This document shows, one piece after another, positions 33,845 through 43,629 of a DNA stretch of 64,000 bases (position 1 is the first letter of the stretch; each line of letters opens with the position of its first letter). Below the pieces are notes generated by a model, which did no database searches, had not been told where the DNA came from, and saw only the letters and a list, made by a program, of their open reading frames with translations. Source of the DNA: CAYRAV01 sp964422365 (GTDB lineage Bacteria > Bacillota > Clostridia > Lachnospirales > Lachnospiraceae); contig CAYRAV010000004.1 of NCBI GenBank assembly GCA_964422365.1, positions 28,753-92,752 on the forward strand, written 5' to 3'. The translations under genes were made by a program, and so were the position numbers.

Positions 33845-34102
33845 TTATTGGGGACTATTCAAATACTCCTCAATTTTTTTCATGGCAGCTTCTTCATCTG
33901 ATCCTTGTATGGTCACTTCTACTTCTTCTCCTGCTGCAATGCCCAGACTCATCATCCCCATAATACTTTTTGCATTTACCTGCTTATTCTCACACTGGAT
34001 GTGAATATTACTCTCAAACTGGCTTGCTACCTGTACTAATAGTGCCACCGGTCTTGCTTCTAATCCTGATGGAATTGTAATTGTCATTTTTTTTGTAATC
34101 AT
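33845..34102 (-). CDS. HPr-like Crh-type protein lacking His15
   Basis: 85 residues, HPr fold. The active-site segment reads SGLEARPVALL: position 15 is Glu (GAA codon), not the His that PTS enzyme I phosphorylates. Ser46 is intact in NAKSIMGMMSLGI, the HPr-kinase target. B. subtilis Crh shows the same logic (Gln15, Ser46) and is also next to whiA. So this is probably a regulator in catabolite control (CcpA partner) rather than a sugar phosphocarrier. ATG comes 1 bp after the whiA stop. hprK lies 5 kb upstream in the same block. Confidence 0.85.
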   Translation of the reverse strand: MITKKMTITIPSGLEARPVALLVQVASQFESNIHIQCENKQVNAKSIMGMMSLGIAAGEEVEVTIQGSDEEAAMKKIEEYLNSPQ

Positions 34103-34103
34103 A

Positions 34104-35075
34104 TTATTCTTCCTCCTTCTGTTCGCGTATACAATCAGCCAACATACTTAATTTTCTCAATCTATGGTTAACTCCTGATTTACCTATGGCGGGATTCAAC
34201 ATAGCACCCAGCTCTTTTAAGGATGCATCCGGCTGTTCAATCCGAAGTTCTGCAATTTCTCTCAACCCTTTTGTTAAATCCCCAAATCCAACTGTATTTT
34301 TAATATATATAATATCATCAATTTGCTTTGTTGCTGCTATGACTGTCTTATTAATATTGGCAGTTTCACAATTTACCTGTCGATTGATCGAGTTTCTCAT
34401 TTCTTTCAAAATTCGAACATTCTCCAAATTCATAAGAGCCACATGTGCCTCCATAACATTCAGTATATCGACAATCTGTGTGCCATCTTTAATATAGACC
34501 ACATAATATTTTTTTCTTACTACAATCTTAGCATCAATCTGAAAAGAATGTATGACTTCCTGCAACTGTCTTGCTTTCTCCTCTGTCTGGACTACAATTT
34601 CAAAATGATATGTCTTTTCAGGTGCACTAATAGAACCTGATGCCAGAAAAGCACCTCTGATAAAAGCCCTCTTACAGCAAACATTCTGCATCACCAAATG
34701 CTGTCTTCCTATTTCCTCCTGATGGAGTTTCCCATTAGTATCCAACAATTTGACAGTTTCTAAAATTTGTTTTACAATCTCTCTTTCTCTTATTATCATT
34801 TCATAAGTGCTGCTTTTTTCTAAATTGGGATTTCGTTTTACTGCCAATTGCATTGGTGCATGAAAAGTCTCTTTTGCAAGTAAGAAAAATTTCCTTGCTA
34901 CCAGTAAATTTTCTGTACGAATCTGTAATAAATAACGCTTTTGACCACGAAAACGCTTTCCCTCTTTTATCCGCCCGCATATATTAATGATTGCTGCCAT
35001 TTCTGCAATCTGACAGTGTCTTGCAGGCACCATCTGATTAGACAGTTCTTCTTTTACCTCTCTTGAAAATGACAC
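34104..35075 (-). CDS. whiA: WhiA sporulation/division regulator
   Basis: 323 residues. GTG start at 35075 (SFSREVKEELSNQ) with AAAGG about 12 nt upstream. N-terminal LAGLIDADG-like fold without endonuclease residues, including RGAFLASGSISAPEKTYHFE; C-terminal HTH (LREIAELRIEQPDASLKELGAMLNPAIGKSGVNHRLRKL). WhiA binds DNA and affects cell division and envelope growth in Firmicutes. Sits in the conserved rapZ-whiA-crh order, here without the yvcK gene often found between rapZ and whiA. Confidence 0.93.
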   Translation of the reverse strand: MSFSREVKEELSNQMVPARHCQIAEMAAIINICGRIKEGKRFRGQKRYLLQIRTENLLVARKFFLLAKETFHAPMQLAVKRNPNLEKSSTYEMIIREREIVKQILETVKLLDTNGKLHQEEIGRQHLVMQNVCCKRAFIRGAFLASGSISAPEKTYHFEIVVQTEEKARQLQEVIHSFQIDAKIVVRKKYYVVYIKDGTQIVDILNVMEAHVALMNLENVRILKEMRNSINRQVNCETANINKTVIAATKQIDDIIYIKNTVGFGDLTKGLREIAELRIEQPDASLKELGAMLNPAIGKSGVNHRLRKLSMLADCIREQKEEE

Positions 35076-35137
35076 AATATTTCAACCTTTCCTGAATACG
35101 AAAACTTGTTTAAAAATAAAGACAGTTCTTTTTATAT

Positions 35138-35995
35138 CTATCCTTTTTCCACATCTCTATGTTCCACTTTTATTCCATATTCGTTTTTTGCCAACCTTTC
35201 TGAAATAGCATTCGCTAAGGTAACAGATCGATGTTTTCCGCCTGTACATCCTATACTGACAACAAGCTGATTCTTTCCTTCTATAATATAATTTGGAATC
35301 AAAAATTTCAGCATGTCCTCCAATTTATCCAGAAATACAGAAGTTTCTTTACAATTCATCACATATTCATAGACTTCCTTATCATTTCCGCTTTTTCTCT
35401 TTAATTCTGGAATATAATAAGGATTGGGCAGAAAACGAACATCAAATACCAAGTCTGAATCTAATGGGATTCCGTACTTGAAGCCAAAAGATAAAATTGT
35501 AATAAAAAAGTTCTGTCCCCTTTCATTGTCTACAAATATCTTATCAATTTCTGCTTTTAGTTCCCGCACAAGCAAATGCCCTGTATCAATGTAGTAATCT
35601 GCCCTTTTTTTTAAAAATCCTAACCTGCTCCGTTCCAGTTCTATTCCTTCTTCTACACGTCCAACTCCCGCAAGAGGATGTGTTCTTCTGGTTTCCTTAT
35701 ATCTTTTTACCAATGTTTCTGTATTTGAATCAAGAAATAAAATTTCCAATTGATATCCCTGCATTTTTAAGTTGTCCAGTGTTTTCTCCAATTCATTTAA
35801 ACTTTCTCCGCTTCGAATGTCGATACCCAGTGCTGCTTTATTAAAATGCTTTGCATCTCCTAATGCCAACTGGGAAAGTTTAGGTATCAGCTGTATAGGA
35901 AGATTATCTACACAAAAATATCCTGCATCTTCTAACATTTTCAACACAGTACTTTTGCCTGCTCCTGACATTCCTGTTACAATAACAAAACGCAT
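35138..35995 (-). CDS. rapZ: RapZ/YvcJ nucleotide-binding protein
   Basis: 285 residues from ATG 35995 (MRFVIVTGMSGAGKS); GGAGGAGGG lies 5-9 nt upstream, so the frame extension to 36031 is rejected. P-loop GMSGAGKS at 8-15 and Walker B-like DSNTETL; the C-terminal half has FGFKYGIP, DVRFLPNPYY and IGCTGGKHRSV. In E. coli RapZ is an RNA-binding adaptor for GlmZ; Firmicute YvcJ is linked to competence and nucleotide hydrolysis. Confidence 0.93.
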   Translation of the reverse strand: MRFVIVTGMSGAGKSTVLKMLEDAGYFCVDNLPIQLIPKLSQLALGDAKHFNKAALGIDIRSGESLNELEKTLDNLKMQGYQLEILFLDSNTETLVKRYKETRRTHPLAGVGRVEEGIELERSRLGFLKKRADYYIDTGHLLVRELKAEIDKIFVDNERGQNFFITILSFGFKYGIPLDSDLVFDVRFLPNPYYIPELKRKSGNDKEVYEYVMNCKETSVFLDKLEDMLKFLIPNYIIEGKNQLVVSIGCTGGKHRSVTLANAISERLAKNEYGIKVEHRDVEKG

Positions 35996-36081
35996 CGCCG
36001 CCCTCCTCCTTTTTGAAATCTTAGGTAACAAACTCCTGCATGCAGATAACGCTGCTATTTCTACATGGACAAATTGTAACT

Positions 36082-37008
36082 CTAAAATTCTCCTATCATG
36101 CGTACTTCGGGTTCTAAATGTACTCCGCTCTTTTCATAAACAATCCGGTCAACTTCTTTCATTAGTGTTTTTACATCTGCCGCTGTTGCTTTACCTGCAT
36201 TGACAACAAATCCACAATGCTTTTCTGATACCATAGCATCACCAACTCTGTAGCCTTTTAATCCGGCATCCATAATTAATTTCCCTGCAAAGTAACCTTC
36301 CGGACGTTTAAAAGTACTTCCTGCACTTGGGTATTCTAATGGCTGTTTCTCTCTCCTTTTTTGATTCAGCTCTTTCATTTTATCATATATTTCTGTCTGG
36401 TTTCCTTTTTCAAAAATAAAAGATGCTTCTAGTACAATATATGATTTTTTTTGAATAATACTACTCCTGTAACCAAGTTCTAACTGTTCTTTTTTTAATG
36501 TAACAATATTTCCATTACCATCTAACAATACAGATTGCTCAATACAGTCCTTCATTTCGCCGCCATAAGCACCAGCATTCATTGTAACTGCACCACCTAA
36601 GGTTCCCGGTATTCCTGATGCAAATTCAAATCCTGTACAGGATTGTTTCGCTGCCTCATTCGCAAGTGCAGATAACAACACCCCTGCACCCGCTGTAAAG
36701 TGCATATGATTGTCATCTTTTTTTTCAAGTGTGATACCTTGATAGTTTTTATATAGCTGGATCATTACACCACGATATCCTTTATCACCAACTAATAAAT
36801 TACTTCCGTTTCCCATAATATAAAATGGCATGTGATACTCCCTGCACAACCGAATAACTGACTGTACTTCTTCTTTATTAGAAGGCATAAGAAAATAATC
36901 TGCCGGACCTCCGATTTTAAATGTTGTATGCTTCGAAAGCAATTCGCCTTTATGTATCTTATCTTTTGTCATCAATTGATATAATTGCTCCTCAAATTTA
37001 TTATTCAT
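36082..37008 (-). CDS. murB: UDP-N-acetylenolpyruvoylglucosamine reductase
   Basis: 308 residues. FAD-dependent second step of UDP-MurNAc synthesis. FAD domain: KHTTFKIGGPADYF, GNGSNLLVGDKGYRG, SGIPGTLGGAVTMNAGAYGG; catalytic Ser in YPSAGSTFKRPEG; final Glu in LEPEVRMIG. Type IIa/b by the shortened third domain. Immediately upstream of rapZ, 86 bp apart. Confidence 0.95.
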   Translation of the reverse strand: MNNKFEEQLYQLMTKDKIHKGELLSKHTTFKIGGPADYFLMPSNKEEVQSVIRLCREYHMPFYIMGNGSNLLVGDKGYRGVMIQLYKNYQGITLEKKDDNHMHFTAGAGVLLSALANEAAKQSCTGFEFASGIPGTLGGAVTMNAGAYGGEMKDCIEQSVLLDGNGNIVTLKKEQLELGYRSSIIQKKSYIVLEASFIFEKGNQTEIYDKMKELNQKRREKQPLEYPSAGSTFKRPEGYFAGKLIMDAGLKGYRVGDAMVSEKHCGFVVNAGKATAADVKTLMKEVDRIVYEKSGVHLEPEVRMIGEF

Positions 37009-37049
37009 ACAAACTCCTTACCTTTTTCAAATTATGTTACAGTTATCTT

Positions 37050-37095
37050 TCTATACTATAAAATTATGGAATTTTTCATAATCTTATAGTATAGA
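37050..37095. other. Long near-perfect hairpin between murB and the ROK gene
   Basis: TCTATACTATAAaATTATG pairs with CATAATcTTATAGTATAGA around an 8-nt loop. Neither side has a proper T-run, so it is not a clear terminator. It could protect or process the transcript. Function unknown. Confidence 0.55.
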
Positions 37096-37108
37096 ACACC
37101 GCTGCACA

Positions 37109-38050
37109 CTACTGTAATACCATTTTTGCACATCCAAAAATACCAGCATCATTTCCTAGCTGCGCCAATTTAAACTCTTTATTCTGTAATGCAAACATTA
37201 CATTTTTTTCATAATTTTGTTTGATTCTTGTTGTTAAAATCTCGCCAGCTTTAGAAACACCACCTCCAATCACAAATACTTCAGGATCTATTACTGCTGC
37301 AATATGGGAAGTTGCAATTCCCAAATATTTCGCAAGCTGATCTACCAAGTCATTTGCAAGTTCATCTCCTTCTTTTGCTGCATCAAAAATAGCCTTTGCA
37401 GATAAATACTGTAACTCTCTTAATTTAGACGGCTTATCAGAAATAAGCAATAAACGTTTTGCTTCTTTTACAATACCTGTTGCAGATGCAAACTGTTCTA
37501 AACATCCCTGTTTTCCACAACCACAAGTATCTTCTTCTTCATAGTTAACCGTAATATGTCCGATTTCTCCTGCTGCACCCTTGCTTCCTGTTAAAATCTT
37601 TCCATTTAAAATGATACCCCCGCCAACTCCTGTTCCAAGTGTAATCATTACCATGTTTTTATGGCCTTTTCCACCGCCCTGCCACATTTCACCTAATGCT
37701 GCTACATTCGCATCGTTTCCTACTTTGACATTTTCAATCCCTGTTAACTTTGTCACTTCTTCCGCTACATTGAAAATACCCCAGCCCAGATTCACACACT
37801 TTAATACCGTTCCATCTTCTGTGATTGGTCCAGGAATCCCTATCCCTATACCAATCACATTGCTTTTGTCTATTTTTTTCTCTTTTAATTTTTCCAAAAT
37901 TGTCTTTGCAATATCACCTAAAATATATCCGCCTCCTTCGTCTTTTCTTGTTCCAATTTCCCATTTATCTAATATTTTTCCGTTTTCTGTAAACACTCCC
38001 AGCTTTACTGTTGTTCCTCCTACATCAACACCTACACAAATTTTTTCCAT
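37109..38050 (-). CDS. ROK-family glucokinase
   Basis: 313 residues from ATG 38050 (MEKICVGVDVGGTTVKLG), GGAGG 8 nt upstream. Phosphorylates glucose at C6. ATP loop GVDVGGTTVK, catalytic Asp in NDANVAALGE, ROK signature region GTGVGGGIILNG, AAGEIGHI and zinc motif CGCGKQGCLE. ROK repressors have an N-terminal HTH, absent here, so this is the enzyme. Located between hprK and murB. Confidence 0.92.
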   Translation of the reverse strand: MEKICVGVDVGGTTVKLGVFTENGKILDKWEIGTRKDEGGGYILGDIAKTILEKLKEKKIDKSNVIGIGIGIPGPITEDGTVLKCVNLGWGIFNVAEEVTKLTGIENVKVGNDANVAALGEMWQGGGKGHKNMVMITLGTGVGGGIILNGKILTGSKGAAGEIGHITVNYEEEDTCGCGKQGCLEQFASATGIVKEAKRLLLISDKPSKLRELQYLSAKAIFDAAKEGDELANDLVDQLAKYLGIATSHIAAVIDPEVFVIGGGVSKAGEILTTRIKQNYEKNVMFALQNKEFKLAQLGNDAGIFGCAKMVLQ

Positions 38051-38107
38051 TTTTTTATCCTCCATAATTTAAATAGTCATAATTTTCACTTCATAATCTG
38101 TATCCTT

Positions 38108-38172
38108 TTTTGCACCAAACCTGTCAAGCACAAACCTGCCGCATTTGATAGGTTTGATGCAAAGGGAAAAGA
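38108..38172. repeat. Short two-copy element (copy 1)
   Basis: CACCAAACCTGTCAAGCACA, then CTGC, GCATTTGATAGG and GATGCAAAGGGAAAA. A related stretch is at 46911-46975. CCTGTCAA and TTTGATAGG are partly complementary, so each copy may fold. Confidence 0.4.
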
Positions 38173-38203
38173 TGTATATCTGCATGTTTTTCTTCTATTT
38201 TTC

Positions 38204-39130
38204 TCATTCTTTATTCATCAAATTATTCGTGACACGATTATATAATTCTTGTGCTGCATTATATCCCATCTTCTTCTGACGATAGTTAACCGCTGCTGCT
38301 TCACAAATTACTGCTAAATTTCTACCTGGGCGAATCGGAATAGAATGACATACAACTTTATTTCCCAAAAACTCTGTATATTGCTCTTCTAATCCCAACC
38401 TGTCATACTCTTTTTCCTTACTCCATTCTTCTAATTTAATAACCAAATCAATTGACTGGGTATCCTTTACACTTTCTACACCAAATAACGTCTTTACATC
38501 TATAATTCCAATGCCTCGTAATTCAATAAAATGTCTGGTGATATCTGGTGCTGTTCCCAGCAATGTAGCATCACTTACTTTTTTGATTTCCACAACATCA
38601 TCGCTTACAAGACGATGTCCTCTCTTAATTAGTTCCAATGCTGCTTCACTTTTTCCGATACCGCTTTCTCCCATAATCAGAAGACCTTCACCATACACAT
38701 CCACCAACACTCCATGTATAGAAATCCTTGGTGCCAGTTCTACGTTCAGCCATCGAATCACTTCTGCCGTAAATGCAGATGTTGTTTTTGCCGAACGAAG
38801 CAATGGCACACCATATTGGGTTGACAATTCCAATAACCTTTCATTGATATGCAGGTTTCTGCAGAATACAATACATGGCACTTTACATTCTAAAATTTTA
38901 TGCATTTTTTCCAATGCCTCTTCTTCTTCAAATTGTGAAAGATAGGTATTTTCCACATGTCCAATAATCTGAATACGGCTTGAATCAAAATAATCAAAAA
39001 ATCCTGCCAGTTGCAGTGCTGGACGGTTTACATCACTTTGTTTAATCATAATTTCATTGATGTTGACTTCTGGTGTACAATTTTCTAATCCCATTTCCTC
39101 TATTACTTTTGTCAATGCTACTGAATACAT
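38204..39130 (-). CDS. hprK: HPr kinase/phosphorylase
   Basis: 308 residues. Phosphorylates Ser46 of HPr and Crh in answer to glycolytic intermediates, and removes it with phosphate. P-loop GESGIGKSEAALEL at about 153-166, capping signature LVSDDVVEIKK, LRGIGIIDVKTLFG and NRPALQLAGFFDYF near the N-terminus. Start at ATG 39130 with AAAGG about 12 nt upstream. Its partner by context is the Crh-like protein at 33845. Confidence 0.96.
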   Translation of the reverse strand: MYSVALTKVIEEMGLENCTPEVNINEIMIKQSDVNRPALQLAGFFDYFDSSRIQIIGHVENTYLSQFEEEEALEKMHKILECKVPCIVFCRNLHINERLLELSTQYGVPLLRSAKTTSAFTAEVIRWLNVELAPRISIHGVLVDVYGEGLLIMGESGIGKSEAALELIKRGHRLVSDDVVEIKKVSDATLLGTAPDITRHFIELRGIGIIDVKTLFGVESVKDTQSIDLVIKLEEWSKEKEYDRLGLEEQYTEFLGNKVVCHSIPIRPGRNLAVICEAAAVNYRQKKMGYNAAQELYNRVTNNLMNKE

Positions 39131-39252
39131 CTCTTATCACGTACCTTTCTCTCCGTCTGCCATATATCAAAATCTTAGAAACAACAGACACATTTGATTT
39201 ATATTCTATCATAACTATTTCCACTTCGCAAGAGAAAGCCTTTCGAGTTTAT

Positions 39253-39440
39253 ACATTTAATGTTACTATTGAGCTATGTCATTCACACCTTATTTTCCAG
39301 TACAAATCATATCCACTGCAGTATACTTCTATTGGATAAAGTATGCCAGCCCGAATAGCCATGAATTCCAGTATGCTCAACCAGATGTACTCAGATGAAT
39401 ATCATTTGCCAGAATATACAAAAGAACTATCTGCTCTCAC
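39253..39440. repeat. Family B repeat, partial
   Basis: TGTTACTATTGAGCTATGTC, ATTCACACCTTATTTTCCAG, AAATCATATCCACTG, GCCAGCCCGAATAGCCATGA and TTTGCCAGAATATACA are family B words. No gene lies in 39131-39457. Confidence 0.6.
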
Positions 39441-39457
39441 AGTAAAGTCCATGTAAA

Positions 39458-41326
39458 CTACTTGTTTTTATGAAAAAATTCATATACTTTTTCTGCTGCT
39501 GCACGATTCATGGATGGCACATTTGCAATTTCTTTCTGCTCTGCTGCCTTTAATTTTTCTAGTGATTTAAAATATTTCATTAGTGCCTTTCTTCGTACTT
39601 CTCCAATTCCCGGAATGTCATCTAATATAGAGTGTATTTGTGTCTTTCCTCTAAGACTTCTATGATATTCTATGGCAAAACGGTGGGTTTCATCCTGAAT
39701 TCTTGTTACCAAATGAAATCCCTCGCTATGAGTATCAATGGGAATTTCCCTATTTTCAAAATAAACTCCCCTTGTTCTATGGTTATCATCTTTTACCATA
39801 CCACAAACCGCAATATCAAGTTTTAACTTCTCTAATACTTTCTTTGCTATATTTACCTGCCCTTTTCCACCATCCATTAGAATCAAATCTGGAAATCTTG
39901 TAAATTTTCCCATAGGATTGTTCTCTTCTAATTCCTTTAATCCATGCAGGAAACGTCTGGTTAAAACTTCTTCCATACTAGCATAATCATCCGGACCATT
40001 AACAGACTTAATTTTAAACTTACGGTAATCATTTCTTTTTGGTTTTCCATTTTCAAATACTACCATAGAACCCACTGACTGGAATCCGCTGATATTAGAA
40101 ATATCATAGGATTCAATTCTTTCGATTTTTTCCATTCCAATCCATGATGCCAGTTCATTTACCGCACCTTTTGTACGTTTCTCTTCTATCTTTAAGCGTT
40201 CAGAATCTTTTTGCAATACCAGCGAAGCATTTTTTTCTGCCAGCTCCACTAATCTTTCTTTTTTTCCTCTCTGTGGAACTAAAATACTAACCTTCTGCCC
40301 CCTTAATCTACCAAGCCATTCTTCTAACATTGCCTGCTCTTCTATTTCCATCTGCAGAAAAATCTCTCTTGGTATATACGGTGTTCCTCCATAAAACTGT
40401 TTTATGAAAGCAGTAATCAAATCATGTTTTTCTTCTTTTTCCACATCTGTGTAGTGAAAATGCTCTCTTCCAATTAAACGCCCATTCCGAATAAAAAATA
40501 CCTGTACAACTGCTTCTTCTTTTGCTTTTGCAATTGCAATTACATCTCTATCTTCCATCTGGGAATCTGTAATCTTTTGTTTTTGGCTGATATGCTTTAC
40601 ACTGTTTAATAAATCCCTGTATTCTGCTGCTTCTTCGTATGCCAGTTCCTCTGCTGCCTTCTGCATTTTTTGTTCTAACATTTCTACTACACCAGAATAT
40701 TCTCCATCTAAAAACCTAAGCGCCTTATCGAAATTTTTTCGATATGATTCCTTGCTAATATATCCCTGACAAGGACCGCTGCACTGTTTGATATGATAAT
40801 ACAGACATGCTCTGTCCTTTCCGATATCCCTTGGCAGATTACGGTTACATGTTCTAATATGAAATAGTTTTCTCACTAGTTCTAATGTTTCTTTTACTGC
40901 CACTCCCCCTGTATAAGGACCATAATATTTTGCCTTGTCAGAGCCATCTTTCTTCTTTGCCTTTGTCATATTTCTCACAAATAAAAGACGTGGATATTCT
41001 TCGCCTGTTGTCGCCTTAATATATGGATATGTTTTATCATCCTTCAACATTGTATTGTATCTTGGCGCATGTTCTTTAATTAAATTGCACTCTAATACAA
41101 GTGCTTCTATTTCAGAGTCTGTGACAATATATTCAAAATATGCGATTCTGGATATCATTTTTTCTATTTTGGGTGTGACAGTTCTACCTGCCTGAAAATA
41201 TTGGCGCACCCTGTTTTTCAAACTGACTGCCTTTCCCACATAAATAATTTCATCTTTTTTATCATGCATAATATAAACCCCCGGCTTAGCAGGCAGCTTT
41301 TTCAATTCTTCTTCTAAATCAAACAT
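39458..41326 (-). CDS. uvrC: Excinuclease ABC subunit C
   Basis: 622 residues from ATG 41326 (MFDLEEELKKLPAKPG), preceded by GGGGAGAGG. The frame to 41401 passes through the ftsH terminator and is rejected. N-terminal GIY-YIG nuclease (GVYIMHDKKDEIIYVGKA), UvrB-binding UVR motif (MQKAAEELAYEEAAEYRDL), RNase H-like 5' nuclease half (ESYDISNISGFQSVGSMVVFENG, LILMDGGKGQV) and C-terminal HhH (IPGIGEVRRKALMKYF). Makes both incisions in nucleotide excision repair. Confidence 0.96.
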   Translation of the reverse strand: MFDLEEELKKLPAKPGVYIMHDKKDEIIYVGKAVSLKNRVRQYFQAGRTVTPKIEKMISRIAYFEYIVTDSEIEALVLECNLIKEHAPRYNTMLKDDKTYPYIKATTGEEYPRLLFVRNMTKAKKKDGSDKAKYYGPYTGGVAVKETLELVRKLFHIRTCNRNLPRDIGKDRACLYYHIKQCSGPCQGYISKESYRKNFDKALRFLDGEYSGVVEMLEQKMQKAAEELAYEEAAEYRDLLNSVKHISQKQKITDSQMEDRDVIAIAKAKEEAVVQVFFIRNGRLIGREHFHYTDVEKEEKHDLITAFIKQFYGGTPYIPREIFLQMEIEEQAMLEEWLGRLRGQKVSILVPQRGKKERLVELAEKNASLVLQKDSERLKIEEKRTKGAVNELASWIGMEKIERIESYDISNISGFQSVGSMVVFENGKPKRNDYRKFKIKSVNGPDDYASMEEVLTRRFLHGLKELEENNPMGKFTRFPDLILMDGGKGQVNIAKKVLEKLKLDIAVCGMVKDDNHRTRGVYFENREIPIDTHSEGFHLVTRIQDETHRFAIEYHRSLRGKTQIHSILDDIPGIGEVRRKALMKYFKSLEKLKAAEQKEIANVPSMNRAAAEKVYEFFHKNK

Positions 41327-41354
41327 TGTCCTCTCCCCTTTACATTTATTATGA

Positions 41355-41394
41355 AAGAAAAGCCAATAAAGCAAAGCATTGTACTTTATCGGCC
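41355..41394 (-). terminator. Terminator after ftsH
   Basis: On the minus strand GCCGATAAAG..CTTTATTGGC is followed by TTTTCTTTC, just past the ftsH stop and before the uvrC start. Confidence 0.8.
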
Positions 41395-41406
41395 CTTCCA
41401 TGTGTT

Positions 41407-43365
41407 TTATTCCTCTATTTTCTCTCTTTTTAGAATTTTAGAAAATTTTTCATATGCACTTTCCTCTTCTTCTTGTTCCTTCTTTTCTTTCTCTACCTTT
41501 TCAGGTTCGGGGATGCCTTTTACTTCACGATAAATTTTCATAAATTCTTTTCCTGTAATGGTCTCTTTCTCAAATAGAAACTCCGCAATCTTATCTAGTA
41601 CTTCCCGATTTTCCGTAAGCAGTACTTCAGCTTTATCATAACATTCTTTTAAAATACGCATTACCTCATGGTCAATCTCTGCTGCTGTTGCATCACCACA
41701 GTTTCTCACAGGTCTTCCGTCCAAATATCTGTTTTCAATAGATTCCAATCCCATCAACCCGAACTTTTCACTCATACCATACTGTGTCACCATAGCTCTT
41801 GCCAGATTGGTTGCTTTTTCAATATCATTAGACGCACCTGTAGTAACGGAATGGAATACTACCTGTTCTGCTGCTCTCCCGCCAAATAATGTAACAATTC
41901 TTGTAATAAGTTCTTCTTTACTCATCAGATATTTTTCTTCCTCAGGCACCTGCATTACATATCCTAGAGAACCCATTGTTCTTGGCACAATAGTAATCTT
42001 CTGCACAGGCTCTGCATTTTTTTCTAATGCAGTAATCAGTGCATGACCAACTTCATGATAAGCAACGACTCTCTTTTCATCCTTCCCAAGAATTCTATCT
42101 TTCTTTTCTTTACCAGCAATGACTACTTCTACTGCTTCAAACAAATCTGCCTGTGAAACTGCCACACGTTTATCTTTCACTGCCATAATAGCGGCTTCAT
42201 TAATCATATTTGCTAAATCGGAACCAACTGCACCTGATGTTGCAAGGGCAATTGCATCTAAATCTACTGTCTCATCCATACGTACATTCTTTGCATGAAC
42301 TTTCAGAACATCCACCCGCCCTTTTAAATCCGGCTTATCTACGATAACACGGCGGTCAAAACGTCCTGGTCGTAATAGTGCCTTGTCTAATACTTCCGGC
42401 CTGTTTGTTGCTGCAAGTACAACCAGCCCTTTTGATGTATCAAAACCATCCATTTCTGATAATAGCTGATTCAATGTCTGCTCACGCTCGTCATTTCCAC
42501 TGCCATGACCATCACGGCTCTTACCAATGGCATCTACTTCATCAATAAAAATAATACAAGGTGCCATCTGCTGTGCCTGTTTGAATAAATCCCTGACACG
42601 GGAGGCACCCACACCAACAAACATTTCTACAAAATCAGAACCTGACAAAGAAAAAAATGGTACTTTTGCCTCTCCTGCCACTGCCTTTGCAAGTAATGTC
42701 TTACCTGTTCCCGGAGGTCCTACTAATAGGGCTCCTTTTGGAAGTTTTGCTCCAATTGCAGTATATTTTTTAGGATTATGAAGAAAATCTACCATTTCTG
42801 TCAAAGACTCTTTTGCCTCCTCTTGTCCTGCAACATCCCTAAATGTAACCCCTGTTTCTTTCTCCACATAAACTTTAGCATTACTCTTTCCGACCCCCAT
42901 CATTCCACCGCCGTTTTTGGATATGCTCCGCATAAGAAGCCACATAACACCCCAGATTAAAACAAATGGTAAAATCCATGCAACAAAGAAATCAATAATA
43001 CTTGTACCTGTATCCTGTATCTCTGCCTTGAATTCTACACCTGCCTTATTGAGCCGTTCTGCCAGATTACTATCTCCAACATAGCCTGTATAATAGGTAA
43101 TTTTATAATAAGAACTTTCCTGCACTTTTGGAAGAAATGTAATCTTATTGTTTCGCAGTTCTACACTTTGAATCTGCCCCTTATCCAACATATCTAAAAA
43201 TTCATCATATGTCTTCTCAATATTTGTTTTCTGTTTTAATTGGTCGGCAACATAAGAATACATGCAAAACATACACACTGCACTAATAATACATATTATC
43301 ATCATAATGCGGTTTGTATTGTTTTTATTCCCATTCGTCCCTTTCTTTTTATTATTATTGTCCAT
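41407..43365 (-). CDS. ftsH: ATP-dependent zinc metalloprotease FtsH
   Basis: 652 residues from ATG 43365 (MDNNNKKKGTN), GAGGAGG 6 nt upstream. Asn/Lys-rich tail, TM1 (about 20-40, IMMIICIISAVCMFCMYSYV), outside loop, TM2 (about 127-148, FFVAWILPFVLIWGVMWLLM), AAA ATPase with Walker A GPPGTGKT, Walker B IIFIDEVDAIG and SRH GRFDRR, then the zinc site HEVGH and a C-terminal Asp region. Degrades misfolded membrane proteins. HEVGH in place of the usual HEAGH is a mild variant that keeps both His and the Glu. Confidence 0.96.
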   Translation of the reverse strand: MDNNNKKKGTNGNKNNTNRIMMIICIISAVCMFCMYSYVADQLKQKTNIEKTYDEFLDMLDKGQIQSVELRNNKITFLPKVQESSYYKITYYTGYVGDSNLAERLNKAGVEFKAEIQDTGTSIIDFFVAWILPFVLIWGVMWLLMRSISKNGGGMMGVGKSNAKVYVEKETGVTFRDVAGQEEAKESLTEMVDFLHNPKKYTAIGAKLPKGALLVGPPGTGKTLLAKAVAGEAKVPFFSLSGSDFVEMFVGVGASRVRDLFKQAQQMAPCIIFIDEVDAIGKSRDGHGSGNDEREQTLNQLLSEMDGFDTSKGLVVLAATNRPEVLDKALLRPGRFDRRVIVDKPDLKGRVDVLKVHAKNVRMDETVDLDAIALATSGAVGSDLANMINEAAIMAVKDKRVAVSQADLFEAVEVVIAGKEKKDRILGKDEKRVVAYHEVGHALITALEKNAEPVQKITIVPRTMGSLGYVMQVPEEEKYLMSKEELITRIVTLFGGRAAEQVVFHSVTTGASNDIEKATNLARAMVTQYGMSEKFGLMGLESIENRYLDGRPVRNCGDATAAEIDHEVMRILKECYDKAEVLLTENREVLDKIAEFLFEKETITGKEFMKIYREVKGIPEPEKVEKEKKEQEEEESAYEKFSKILKREKIEE

Positions 43366-43629
43366 TCTTTCCTCCTCGATTGTATAAATTACAAGGTCAA
43401 TTATAATAGTAGTTTGCCCGAAAATCAACAATTAAGCTATTATTTCACAAAAAAGTCTCATTTTATTAAAAAACCTTTCCTCTTTTCTTTTATTACTACT
43501 GGATTTTCCTTCAATTTTAGGGTATAATAGATTAGTTATTTTTTGATATAAATTTGTGTAATGTCTATTTTACACACAGAAATTCTAAATAGAAAACGAT
43601 TGATAAAATTCAAAGGAGGATACACAATA

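Noticed and set aside
34104..35075. Homing endonuclease
   Set aside because: The LAGLIDADG-like fold together with the C-terminal HTH and neighbours rapZ and crh-like identify WhiA.
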